30,534 bases of DNA from NCBI GenBank assembly GCA_003427395.1, contig BFEA01000049.1, positions 4,092,620 to 4,123,153 on the forward strand, written 5' to 3'. This document shows positions 20,766 to 29,480 of this stretch, piece by piece. A program made the position numbers and the translations under genes. How positions within the stretch are numbered: position 1 is the first letter of the stretch; each line of letters opens with the position of its first letter. Under the pieces are notes generated by a model. The model worked only from the letters and a program-made list of their open reading frames with translations. It did not search any database and had not been told where the DNA came from. Origin of the DNA: Chara braunii. Taxonomy: Eukaryota; Streptophyta; Charophyceae; Charales; Characeae.

Positions 20766-21674
20766 TTTTCAGCTACCCGATAAGCGCTTGTGGTCATGAT
20801 ATTTTCGATGATACTTTGCCCAACGAAAAAACAAAGGCCCCCTTTTGTATGCGAGATAAGTACTGTTCATTTTGCACTGGACGTGGGCTGTTCGTCCTCT
20901 CCCAACCTGGGTGCTTCTCCCCCCCTCCCCGTGCAGCCGGCGCCACCAAATGTGCAAAATGAGAATGAATCTTCCGCTAGAAATAGAACATGGGAAGATC
21001 CACCACCACCGATAATGAATCCTCCGCTAGAAGAGAGGAAGATACGCCAGCAGTGAGAACACATGCAGATTTGTGCATGTGGAGAGCAGTGTCTTTTGTG
21101 GATGTGGAGAGTCATGGAGCGAGGCGCACAGTCCGAAGTTTGAATCTAGAAGCAATCAGATGATGAGAGAGGAGGGCCCTTGCAGCTTTCCACTTCCCAA
21201 CAGACCAAATCCTTTTTTTTTTTCTTTTTTTTTTCATCCTTATCCAACCCAATCATAAACAAAAACTGTCCCAATGCCCCCCCCCTCCCCCCCCCCACCA
21301 GCGTACACATGAACTGTGGCAAGCTAGGGCATAAGGCCTCCTGCTCCGCTACTCACCATATGTGCGATATGCAAAAATAAACTAGTTTGGACTGAATTAA
21401 CACAAATATGGCGAATTGACATGCTGGACATGAAGTGCTATTGTTTGCCATTGATCTTCAGGGTCAGTAGCGGAACGTTCTATAAGTTGAAGAAGGCTTT
21501 GAGAATGCTGACATGAGTAACAAAAAATCAGGTGAAAAACATGATCGTCGAAAGCTCAAGGGGTTTCAAAAGACAGACAACATGGTAGTGTATCCTTACA
21601 TGTTCTAGCGGAAATTTCATTCACATTTAGCACATTCGGTGAGTAGTGGAGTAAGGCTCATACGTCAAGATCTG
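20766..21674. other. no intact gene; low-complexity tracts and a possible zinc-knuckle relic
   Basis: T-rich (21212-21234) and C-rich (21278-21297) tracts occur here. Just after them (21305-21380, plus strand) one frame reads HMNCGKLGHKASCSATHHMC, resembling the second half of a CCHC knuckle (CxxCGKLGHxxxC) with its first Cys replaced, and ends at TAA. It may be a relic of a gag-like or nucleic-acid-binding protein. Nothing else supports a gene. Confidence 0.35.
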
Positions 21675-21711
21675 GAATGCATCTGGACATGAACTATGTC
21701 CAGATGCATTC
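21675..21711. repeat. perfect 16-bp hairpin, 5-nt loop
   Basis: GAATGCATCTGGACAT (21675-21690) and its exact reverse complement (21696-21711) are separated by GAACT. No flanking duplication was seen. Confidence 0.95.
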
Positions 21712-22385
21712 AGAACTGTGGCAGAGAGCAAGTGGTGGAACTATGCCCATCATATCCACAGCAGTGAGTGAGGTGAGCATGCTGCAGTGAGTGAGGCGGG
21801 CATCGCAGATGTTTAATACTAGTACACAGCATACCACCACCGATGGGAAGAAGATACATCGCCGTTGGCAACCAGTCAGGTGCTTGAAGCCTGCAACACT
21901 TGCTTCTTTACTTCTCTTCGCTGGATTCCAGACTGGGTCAAGAACCAAGATAGGTGTGCCATTATCGGAGTTCTTCCCTTTCTTTTTCCAGAGTAGGTTG
22001 TACCACCACTGGCAACCCACATGGCATTGCCCATGTACCCAAATTGTACCGGCAGCCAAATTAGTGCCATCCACATACTATGGCCCTTGCTGCTTAGCAC
22101 TGCCCAACCGCTGCATGGTGCTGCCCGGCCTGCATAGTACAAGCCGTGGTGCCACCTTGCCCGCTTAGCGTCACACACCCTATGATTTCTACGCTCGCCA
22201 ACCAATATTGATCGACTGATCTTGAAAAGGCAAAACGCTTCACCAATAACTTATCATGGCAATAATGCCGTGCTCCACCAATACTTCACCACAGCAACAT
22301 GATACTTTTTTTCCTGATTCATTCTGTGTACGAGACGCTGGACCGTTTTCCAGCAGGTGATGCTCCCCACCAATAGATGGAGCCT
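21712..22385. other. no recognised gene; may include the 5' part of the retro-element ending at 22463
   Basis: Open frames on both strands overlap and match nothing known. If the pseudoknot-tailed retro-element is a SINE, its head should lie within this stretch, but I could not see A and B box promoter motifs. Confidence 0.35.
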
Positions 22386-22387
22386 CT

Positions 22388-22463
22388 CCCCGGGTGCTAG
22401 TGATGCCTGCTTTTACCCGCAGCACTAGCACTGCGGGAGGGGTTTAAAAATAAAAATAAAAAA
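22388..22463 (+). mobile_element. 3' end of a short retro-element with pseudoknot-forming tail (copy 1)
   Basis: GTGCTAGTG (22394-22402) pairs with CACTAGCAC (22423-22431). The end of the loop between them, CCCGCAG (22416-22422), pairs with CTGCGGG directly downstream (22431-22437), which is an H-type pseudoknot arrangement. An A-rich tail (TTTAAAAATAAAAATAAAAAA, ending at 22463) follows. The same layout and related sequence, including TGCCTGCT, occur on the opposite strand at 27660-27583. Shared 3' structure plus A-rich tail suggests a SINE or LINE 3' end. The 5' body is unrecognised. Confidence 0.65.
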
Positions 22464-22525
22464 TGATGGAAAGAGAGATGAGACGGGTAGAGCAAGCAAG
22501 ACATTACAACTACATTATCCAGCAG

Positions 22526-22796
22526 CCTATTTTGTCGAGTTCCTTCAACATGGTTATCTCAAGCGCCTTAGTATACTCTACTTGTTCAACTGTGTCGGTC
22601 GGTTTGGGGTACGGTTCAATCTACAATTGATTCTAGAAGTTACTTCCTGGAAATTGAGGCCCTGTCCAATCATCCAATTTTGTTTTGTTCAGTAGCGCTA
22701 GCTTAATTCAAATTTCGTCACTTTCTAGTACCCATCGGCGCCGCCTTTCGGGGTTTCCTTAGGGACCGATTCACTCTGCGTAGATTGACTGAACGC
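22526..22796 (-). pseudogene. mitochondrial large-subunit rRNA fragment (NUMT)
   Basis: Read on the minus strand this is a central piece of organellar 23S-like rRNA. In order it has GAATCGGTCCCTAAGGA, CCGAAAGGCG, CGATGGGTAC, AAGTGACGAA, GAACCGTACCCCAAACCG, a damaged ACACAGGTG, GTAGAGTATACTAAGGCGC, TTGAGA and GAAGGAACTCG(G)CAAAAT. The order matches the LSU rRNA of bacteria and organelles (roughly 1380-1640 in E. coli numbering, from memory). The GAGTATACT word and AAATTTGAATTAAGCTAGCG segment look like plant mitochondria, not plastid. Damage includes a CCGA duplication and GG to GT in the ACACAGG stem. It ends abruptly on the left and abuts a SINE on the right, so it is a nuclear insertion and not a working rRNA. 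Confidence 0.85.
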
Positions 22797-23297
22797 AGAA
22801 ACCTGGTAAGGCACGCAGGTGGCACTCAGGAGGTCTTAGGTTCAATCCCCATCCAATTTGGCCTCGTTGTACCTTCCTGGGCAAGCTTGGCGCCCGCCAC
22901 CTAGAGAGATGCCGTTGGTCCCCCCTGAATGATGGTATTGAGCAGAGACTGCTGATGTTCATAGGGGGAGAGGACCGGAGGGGGAGGCACAGTGACTGGC
23001 CCATCGGAGAAGCTTGGTCCTGATGCTACTGGCTGACGCATGGTCGGTATCACCCACCTGCAGTAGCAGGTATCGTGCACCTGCTGGTGGGTGCAGCTCC
23101 CGCATGTTCCCTCGTTGAAGGCTTGAGCATGGATGTGGCGGCTACGAGGTTCCCCAAATATAATACTCTAATGACAAATAAAAAAACCCTGAGAGGCCGT
23201 CCTATCCAGATTCGACAGGTAATTGAATTGGTTGGGCTTAAAGAATTAGCCTCAAAAAAAAAAAAAAAAAAACAACAACAACAACAACAACAACAAC
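22797..23297 (+). mobile_element. tRNA-type SINE
   Basis: An A-box-like TGGTAAGGCACG (22804-22815) and a B-box GGTTCAATCCC (22839-22849) lie ~35 bp apart, the spacing of an internal RNA polymerase III promoter. A ~400-bp tRNA-unrelated body follows. It includes a segment shared with 6854-6945 and a nested hairpin (CACCCACC/GGTGGGTG outside AGCAGGT/ACCTGCT, 23050-23092). The element ends in A19 then (CAA)8 (23254-23297), a common SINE tail. No clear target-site duplication was found, and the head is too diverged to name the parent tRNA. The 5' boundary is uncertain by about 10 bp. Confidence 0.7.
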
Positions 23298-23584
23298 GTT
23301 AGATATTCCGATTAGGCGGGGGAACAGCTGGAACACGGAGAGCGGGGATTTACATGGACGAACTGTCTGCAGAGAATATCAGCATCAGATATTGGACTGC
23401 TTATACATTTTTCAGGTCTTAGTGATAGACATCGGATGATCATACAACACGGGCACAGATTTATGGGCACTATCAGAGAAACTGAGGGAGGGATAGAGGA
23501 TCACAGACGGGCACAAAAGATAATCACTTGACCGCGCTCACTCTGGGTAAGAAAGAGCAGGACAGCAGCAGGAAATGAGAAATT
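23298..23584. other. no recognised feature
   Basis: Sequence between the SINE tail and the inverted-repeat pair. No open frame or repeat was recognised. Confidence 0.4.
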
Positions 23585-23771
23585 AAGCTAATCACCCACT
23601 TCCTGCTGCTGCGGATCACTGCAGCGGATCGCCGATGCAGAGGAGTAACATAAGTCGCAGCATAAGTCCGATCCTTAGAATGCGCATTTGGGTGATTAGC
23701 TTGTTAGCATTAACGATCGGACTTATGGTGCGACTTATGTTACTCCTCTGCATCGGCGATCCGCTGCAGTG
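23585..23771. repeat. interleaved inverted repeats, 57-bp and 14-bp arms
   Basis: Arm B, 23617-23673, and arm B', 23715-23771, are reverse complements over 57 bp with a single mismatch and a 41-nt spacer. A second perfect pair, AAGCTAATCACCCA (23585-23598) and TGGGTGATTAGCTT (23689-23702), is interleaved with it in the order A-B-A'-B'. Such high identity means the arms are young or kept paired. It may be a MITE, a foldback element, or the product of a replication template switch. Confidence 0.95.
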
Positions 23772-24417
23772 AGAAACTAACTTGACACCTCGGAACGGAG
23801 AGGAGGTTAGCGGAGCCCAAAAATTGTCAGGCATCTTGTCAATGTTGTCAAGCCATTCATTCATAAAAAAAAAACAAGGATCATTTTGTTAACCAAACTT
23901 GCCACCAATTCGTACAGTGGAGACCATATGAACTTGTCATGCCATTCATAACAAAACCCAAGGACCGTTTTAACCAAACTTGCCAAAATTATATGATACC
24001 AAATTTGGCACACAGCAAACTTGAACCAAAACAAAAACAGGCAAGTAATAATAATAATAATAATAATAATAAAACCATGAAAGTTCAATCGTAAAAAAAA
24101 ACCTAATTTCAGTTATGGACCAGTTAGTCAGGAGCTGAAAGTGGGGGTCCCCATTAAACACCTCTGGGAATGGAGATGGGTACACTCTAAGAGACACCAC
24201 AGATATGACAACGATGATTTGTGAAATATCTTCCCCCTTATGCATGAAGTTCTTTGGTTGAAGAAAGGATAAAAATGGCACCAAAGAACTGGCAATTGCA
24301 ACTCGATATTAACCTGAAGGCATGCAAGTCCAGACAATTCACCAGCTGCTTTATGGCTTGAACGCTCGTCTCACAGCTCGTTCTGGGGTTTTCTTAGGGT
24401 CCGGCGCTATGGCGTGT

Positions 24418-24418
<1 letters not shown>
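23772..24418. repeat. no gene; contains (AAT)n microsatellite
   Basis: An (AAT)9 run lies at 24046-24072. The rest is AT-rich with short A runs (23866-23875, 24093-24101). The CCATTCAT(A/T) word and TTTTG(T)TTAACCAAACTTGCCA recur at ~23850-23900 and ~23942-23985, suggesting a faint ~90-bp tandem duplication. Confidence 0.5.

Positions 24419-24482
<64 letters not shown>
24419..24482. repeat. (CA)32 microsatellite
   Basis: Uninterrupted CA dinucleotide run of about 64 bp. Polythreonine/polyhistidine frames across it are artefacts of the repeat. Confidence 0.98.
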
Positions 24483-24483
<1 letters not shown>

Positions 24484-25780
24484 CTGCTCGTTGAACGCAT
24501 ACAATTCAACTGTTCCCATTGTGTGTTTGTTAATACTCAAAGCCTCCAAGGCCATACTTTCGGCTTTCGGAAGTCTTTTGTAGGATATTTGGTCAACGAT
24601 ATGATGATTGGTTTAAGCACTCTTTTTTGGGCAAATTCTCTGTACTACCGAAAAGCAAACGCGCACATGACACATCATGCGCCCGTTGGCTTGTACACCC
24701 GTTAACAACAAAGGCACATCTCTTTCCCTCGCGTACAATCACGGTGTCAATGCCCACACGTTCTCGTGCAATGAACTTGCGGATTCCATAGTTCGTAAAA
24801 GTAACCAAGTCATTTCGCAATTTTCCGAAGTTTTAGGTCCGCCTAACCAGTTTCTGCAACAGGCCTAGTTCGACAGGGACATTTCCGTCAACTACTAGAA
24901 TTCCCGGGCACGAGGTCATTCCTTCCGCTGCCTGGTAGCGATACCATTGCTGGAAAGGTTCGGCCTGTGTTGTTTGTGGAGGAGTGGGTCATAGAGGCCC
25001 ATGCGTCCGGTAGACTGTACAGTGTACAGTGTCTAGGAATAGGTTGGGTCCGAAGAAGGATGGGTTCTTTGACGGTGAATTCGGGCGGCGGAGGGACATG
25101 TGCTGCTTCTGTTTGGATGTTGCGGTTGACGCCGCCGCACCTGAGAGGAGCTGTACCATAGCCGAGGCCGCGGCAGCGCTGACATGGCGACGCAACGACT
25201 GTGCTGTTGGGGTTGGGCCCTGCCATAACATCTTCTTCATGGCAGTTGTTGGTTTTCTTCTTTGCGCAGGGAGTTCTTCGTCTAGGGAGCTGGCGCTGCC
25301 CTCCTAGTTGCGCACCTACTCCGCAAACGGGGATCTATGTGTTCTCTCGATTGGCGCTCGGGTGTGGGAGGTGGTGCTGGTGGTCTGGAGGCTTCGTCGG
25401 TTGCGTTCTGGTTTCCGGAGGGGTGCCATGGCTAGCACTTCACTGAGAACGAAGCAGAAACAAGAAGTCCCCAGCTGCCTCGATGAAATATTTGTTTTGA
25501 GTTGTTCGAGTTTGTTGAAACGCGGTTGGCATTCTTGGAATTCCATACATCTGATTTATTGGAGGAGGACGGGATTAAGAATATAAGTCTCACTATCAAG
25601 TTTCAGCTCTATTTCTGTGTAGTGTGCTTCTGCTGCGTAGTTTCTCTCCAATTTTGTGTAACGGACTTGCTCTCCAAGTCTGCTTTGTCGCCGCATACAT
25701 GAATGAGAACATGCAGATGTATCTTCCTCCCCATTCAGAAATAAATGAGCAACTATATGTTACATTTGCTTGTGCACAAA
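24483..25780. other. no recognised gene
   Basis: Several open frames of 60-112 codons overlap on both strands around 24967-25586 in GC-rich sequence. None has family motifs or a clear coding bias, and I cannot assign an exon structure. Confidence 0.4.
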
Positions 25781-25976
25781 GTTCTGATCATACTTGCGGC
25801 GCACCTATTCGATGCGCCATGCGGTGCGCTGCGGTGCGTCATGCGCCTTGCGCACATGGGTGATGTGCGCGCACGTGCGCACCACATGCACTGGACGCGC
25901 AACTGCAGTGTGCGGCAATACGCACCATAGCATCCCGTGCCCGCACATGTGCGGGTGTGCCTCTTTTCCCCTGTGG

Positions 25977-26048
<72 letters not shown>

Positions 26049-27041
26049 GTGTTTTAGATTTTCCCCACAACAGCCCCAATTCCACCCAGGTGAATAGATT
26101 CAGAATCAAAGCAGTCTTTGTCCTATTGCAGACAACGAGAGCATTTGAGATGTCCAACATATTAAAGCAATTTTATAATTAGACAGTTTTTTGGTTGTCC
26201 TTGGGGTACCCCTTCCATTTGTTCTTGCAGCTCCCCTTTCACTGTGCCTCTTACGTACAAGGCTGCCCACATTGATTATGGTTGGGCGGCAGCTGCCCAC
26301 ATCGCCGTGTGCCTTCACGGCCCACTTGCACGTTATTTCAGGACGCAGAGTAAAAGGGATGGTATGCTCCTGTGCATCTCTTCAGAGCTTCATACTCCTG
26401 TTCATTTCACTTCAGATCATACAGTCTTTGTGTCAACCTGTCAGAATCCCAACGGGCTTGCAGCAGGTAAGACCAAACAGCCTGCAACGTGCCCTATGCA
26501 CGACTGTATGGGGCTAGAAAACAGACATATGGCCGGGGAACGTGTCCACGCTCTAGTGATAGATACGTCCTCATCGCTTAGCCTACCCTCCATAACGTTC
26601 TTGTTTCTTTTTTTATTTTTTTTATTTTTTATTATTATTATTGTTAGCAAAATGGAAAATAGCAAAAACAAATAACGGCTGCTGTCAGTTCTGTGGCATT
26701 CTCTTTCAAGCTCCCCGACAGAAATAGCCGCTATATTTCACACCATAGGGAATGCAATCTGAGTTAAAATGTATCTGACGTGATATACGGATTGTGTGCC
26801 CTCGGGAAAGGCCCACCCGATGCACCAGAAGACATCCGTACACAAATAAAACAAAATCTTTGACACCCTCTCATCCACATCCCTCAATTTTGTTTTTCTT
26901 CTTCTGTTGTGATATTTTTCTTGCACGACGGGTAACGCCAGCTACAACATCCAGCCCCTGGATTTTATTTTGGACAACCCGCCACACCACCTGCGCATGC
27001 GCTTTGCGGCGCACTTGATGCGCCGCAAGTATGGTTCTGGT
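25781..27041. mobile_element. non-autonomous hAT-like DNA transposon
   Basis: The terminal inverted repeat CATACTTGCGGCGCA is found at 25789-25803 and, inverted, at 27019-27033, giving a 1,245-bp element. It is flanked by GTTCTGAT (25781-25788) and GTTCTGGT (27034-27041), an 8-bp target duplication with one change. GTTCTGAT fits the nTnnnnAn preference of hAT insertions, and the CA start fits hAT ends. Both ends have subterminal palindromes (TTGCGGCGCA...TGCGCC; perfect 10-bp arms at 27004-27028) and the left ~150 bp is dense in TGCGC/GCGCA motifs, a likely transposase-binding region. The inside holds a (GT)n run and no transposase frame, so movement would need an enzyme supplied elsewhere. 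Confidence 0.78.
25979..26052. repeat. (GT)n microsatellite inside the hAT-like element
   Basis: About 31 GT units followed by GCGTGTGTGT. Confidence 0.98.
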
Positions 27042-27087
27042 CCATAATAGAGTCCTGGAATATGGTCCATAATAGAGTCCTGGAATA
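27038..27087. repeat. perfect 25-bp tandem duplication at the hAT-like element edge
   Basis: TGGTCCATAATAGAGTCCTGGAATA-type unit present twice without mismatch (27038-27062, 27063-27087). The first unit starts inside the right target duplication. Confidence 0.95.
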
Positions 27088-27134
27088 CGTAAAATTTGCT
27101 TTGCTGGATGGAATTTCAATCAGTTACATAACAC

Positions 27135-27135
<1 letters not shown>

Positions 27136-27169
<34 letters not shown>

Positions 27170-27197
27170 TGTGCCCGCCCAGCTGCCTGTGCACCCA

Positions 27198-27229
<32 letters not shown>
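27136..27229. repeat. (GT)n and (CT)n microsatellites
   Basis: GT run 27136-27168 and CT run 27200-27229, separated by ~30 bp of unique sequence. Confidence 0.97.
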
Positions 27230-27232
<3 letters not shown>

Positions 27233-27582
27233 GGTAAGTGAAGGAGGACGGGGAACACGAGAATTGGGGAAGGGGAATGTGCATTTCGACATGTCACGTC
27301 AGTGTGTGTACAGCCAAAATTTTGCGAGCTGGGTTTCTAGGCATGAGAACAATTTGGTGATCCTCGACCAAGGGCGTGCGGGGGGTCTGGTATGTACATA
27401 TAAGACAGGTACTGCCCTTAATCGAACAGGACCTGGGTAGATGCAAGTTGGACGCTGGTCCACCGGTACTGCGGGTATTCCCATCACAAATGCAGTTTTC
27501 CCTTTCATTCTCTCTCTTTTGCCTGCTGCCATCAGCCATTGTGGTCCGGTGTAGCACTGTTCATCCATCCGTAGGACCCGGA
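27230..27582. other. no recognised gene
   Basis: Overlapping open frames on both strands without family features. Confidence 0.4.
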
Positions 27583-27720
27583 TTTTTTTTTTTACTTTTT
27601 TTTTTAATAATCACCCGGGTGGATGCTAGGGGTGGTGATAAGAGCAGGCACCCCTAGCATTCTTCGCCTCCCGAGAACCCGGAATGTTGCATCGTCGATT
27701 CTCAACATTTCCTGCAAAAG
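27583..27720 (-). mobile_element. retro-element 3' end with pseudoknot-forming tail (copy 2)
   Basis: On the minus strand ATGCTAGGGGTG pairs with CACCCCTAGCAT (27660-27649 with 27634-27623, 12 bp, perfect). The loop end ATCACC (27639-27634) pairs with GGGTGAT downstream (27616-27610). This is the same H-type pseudoknot layout as copy 1, with different but still complementary bases, and the intervening TGCCTGCTCTTA matches TGCCTGCTTTTA of copy 1. An A-rich tail (plus-strand T run 27583-27606) ends the element. Its 5' extent is unknown and 27720 is an arbitrary limit. Confidence 0.65.
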
Positions 27721-28256
27721 GTAGCAGTGGTTTGTGTCGCTCCTTTGATGGAGCTTTGCATGCATGAGCTCTTGGCAACACGGATCTGTTTGGAAGTTGC
27801 CGTTTTTTGTCGTTTGAAGAGGAGCAGAAGCTCTTCCGATCTTGCGTCGGCGGGGAGAGTCTTCAATTTGCTAGGTTCGGCGAGGTTCCAAGAGACGAAT
27901 TTGTCAGGTCCGTGCAGAACGAACCATTCTCTTCGAACCTCGACCAAGCCAGCAGATTCAATATAGGTCAGACAGAGGTAGGAAGCACAGAGAACAGAAG
28001 GAAACAAAAAAAAGAGAGCCTCACTCACAAGCTTGATATACGCAAACGCTCTCTATTCTGATCAGGCTTTAAAATAAAAAGCAGGTGACCACAATCAAAT
28101 GGAGGGAACTGAAGTGAACTGGACCTTGCCGGACAGGAGATCGTGTCGTGGAGTCGGCAAGGAGAAGTGTAAGAAGGACCTCAGAACCGCTGCTGGTTAC
28201 AACTGCCCTACGGCCTATGCTGCTGATGCCTCTTTGTTTTTTTGTTTTTTTTTTTT
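27721..28256. other. no recognised gene; contains a 13-bp match to sequencing adapter end
   Basis: Two plus-strand frames overlap here (27727-27966 and 27807-28061), neither recognisable. GCTCTTCCGATCT at 27830-27842 equals the 3' end shared by common Illumina adapters. A T-rich tract (28233-28256) adjoins the U2-like sequence and is its A-rich tail on the minus strand. Confidence 0.45.
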
Positions 28257-28354
28257 CAATGTGACCGATGAACCACGGATCAGATATTATTAAACTGATG
28301 ATCAGAGCAGATACAGTGCAATTCTATTTTTAGCCAAAAGGCCGAAAAAGGTAT
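28257..28354 (-). pseudogene. truncated U2 snRNA-like retropseudogene
   Basis: U2 snRNA pairs with the intron branch site in the spliceosome. Starting at 28354 on the minus strand the sequence reads ATACCTTTTTCGGCCTTTTG then GCTAA, near-identical to the U2 5' end. TATCTG, ATCAGTTTAATA and ATATCTGAT blocks follow, then a plant-type GTGG..CATCGG..CAC stem-loop. The branch-site recognition segment (GTAGTA in U2) is not preserved: GATCAAGTGTAG is replaced by a longer, different stretch. The sequence stops before the Sm site and the 3' stem-loops and runs into an A-rich tract (28256-28233). Truncation plus an A-rich tail indicates a retrotransposed copy. No plant upstream sequence element (GTCCCACATCG-like) is visible, only an AT-rich TTTAAAAGG ~22 bp upstream. 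Confidence 0.78.
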
Positions 28355-29480
28355 TATTTATTACCCTTTTAAATTATTTATTTTTTTAAAACATTTCCCC
28401 CCAACCTGCAGCTGTGCACAAGATGGAAGATGGTCTCCATGCTTGCTAACATAACCCCTTGCGAATAGGAGAGAAGAGGGAGGGATGCGGGGTATGTCAC
28501 ACAGTCTCAAACCAGTCATTAGGGGCATTTTGTGGGGACATCTTTTCCATACCCATCCATGACTTTTTAGGGTTATCCAACTTATCCCAGAAAATACCCC
28601 AACTTTCCGGGGCATTTCAACAATTTTCCCGAGTCCAATTTTTCACTTTCTGTTTCCAGTTTTTCCCTGATCCCACGAAATACCGCAATTTCCCATGCCT
28701 TTGAACAGATGACATACATGTCTGGTGGAGTTGTATAGAAGTCGCCAACGGCCGCAGTCAAGTTCTTCAGGAAGTCACAGAGCACAGGGTGAGTTTGGAT
28801 ATTACAAACGACACTCCAGACTGCTTACGAGTATACGTACGATAGATACCTTTGTTTGTTATGTAGTGTCGTATTATTATAGTGAACCCGGGCGGGCAAA
28901 CTGAATTTGTAGTAGAAGATCAAGTCCGGTCTGCCTTATTGTGTGTTTGATAGATTCAGATATGATATTCCCAAGTAATGATATCTCTGTTTACCTTGCT
29001 TCAATATCCTCTAAAACCATTTGCGATTCCGCACCTCGGGATTGCGCAAGGAAACGACAGAACTTTGCGTCAAAAGCTGTTGAAAGGCCCACGTGTATGG
29101 GCGGGTACATCACACATAGACTGTTGTGCCGTATATACCTACCTACCCTGCAGGCGAATTCTGGTTGAAGTCAGCAGAGTAATATGCCAATGTCTTTCTT
29201 GGTTGCTGCCCCCATTGCGGAGACACTGAGCAACGTCCATCATCTTACACCCAGTACCTCGCTCTCCCCAGCCCCTCCTCGTTACGTTCCTGACATCCCC
29301 CCCTCGTACTATACGCGAACGGGCTCAACCCTCCACAAGTTACGACGATAATTGCCGACATAACACATGTATATCCAGCTGGCTGTACCTTAGTATACAA
29401 CAAGGTAATGAATGCCCCAGCCTCTCCAATGGCCACCGAATAACTCTGATCAGCGCAATAATGTATGCCCACCGCATAAC
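28355..29480. other. no recognised gene
   Basis: AT-rich near the U2-like copy, then mixed sequence. Open frames (28459-28704, 28978-29229) match nothing I know and show no splice context I would trust. Confidence 0.4.

Noticed and set aside
21115-21160. B-box-like AAGTTTGAATCT as another SINE
   Set aside because: No A box at the right distance and the following homopolymer is T-rich, not an A tail.
24898-24915. cDNA-library adaptor (GAATTCCCGGGCACGAGG)
   Set aside because: Resembles the EcoRI adaptor GAATTCGGCACGAGG but with extra bases; sequence on both sides is continuous and unremarkable.
25753-26160. Poly-Thr/His minus-strand frame
   Set aside because: Generated by the (GT)n microsatellite inside the transposon.
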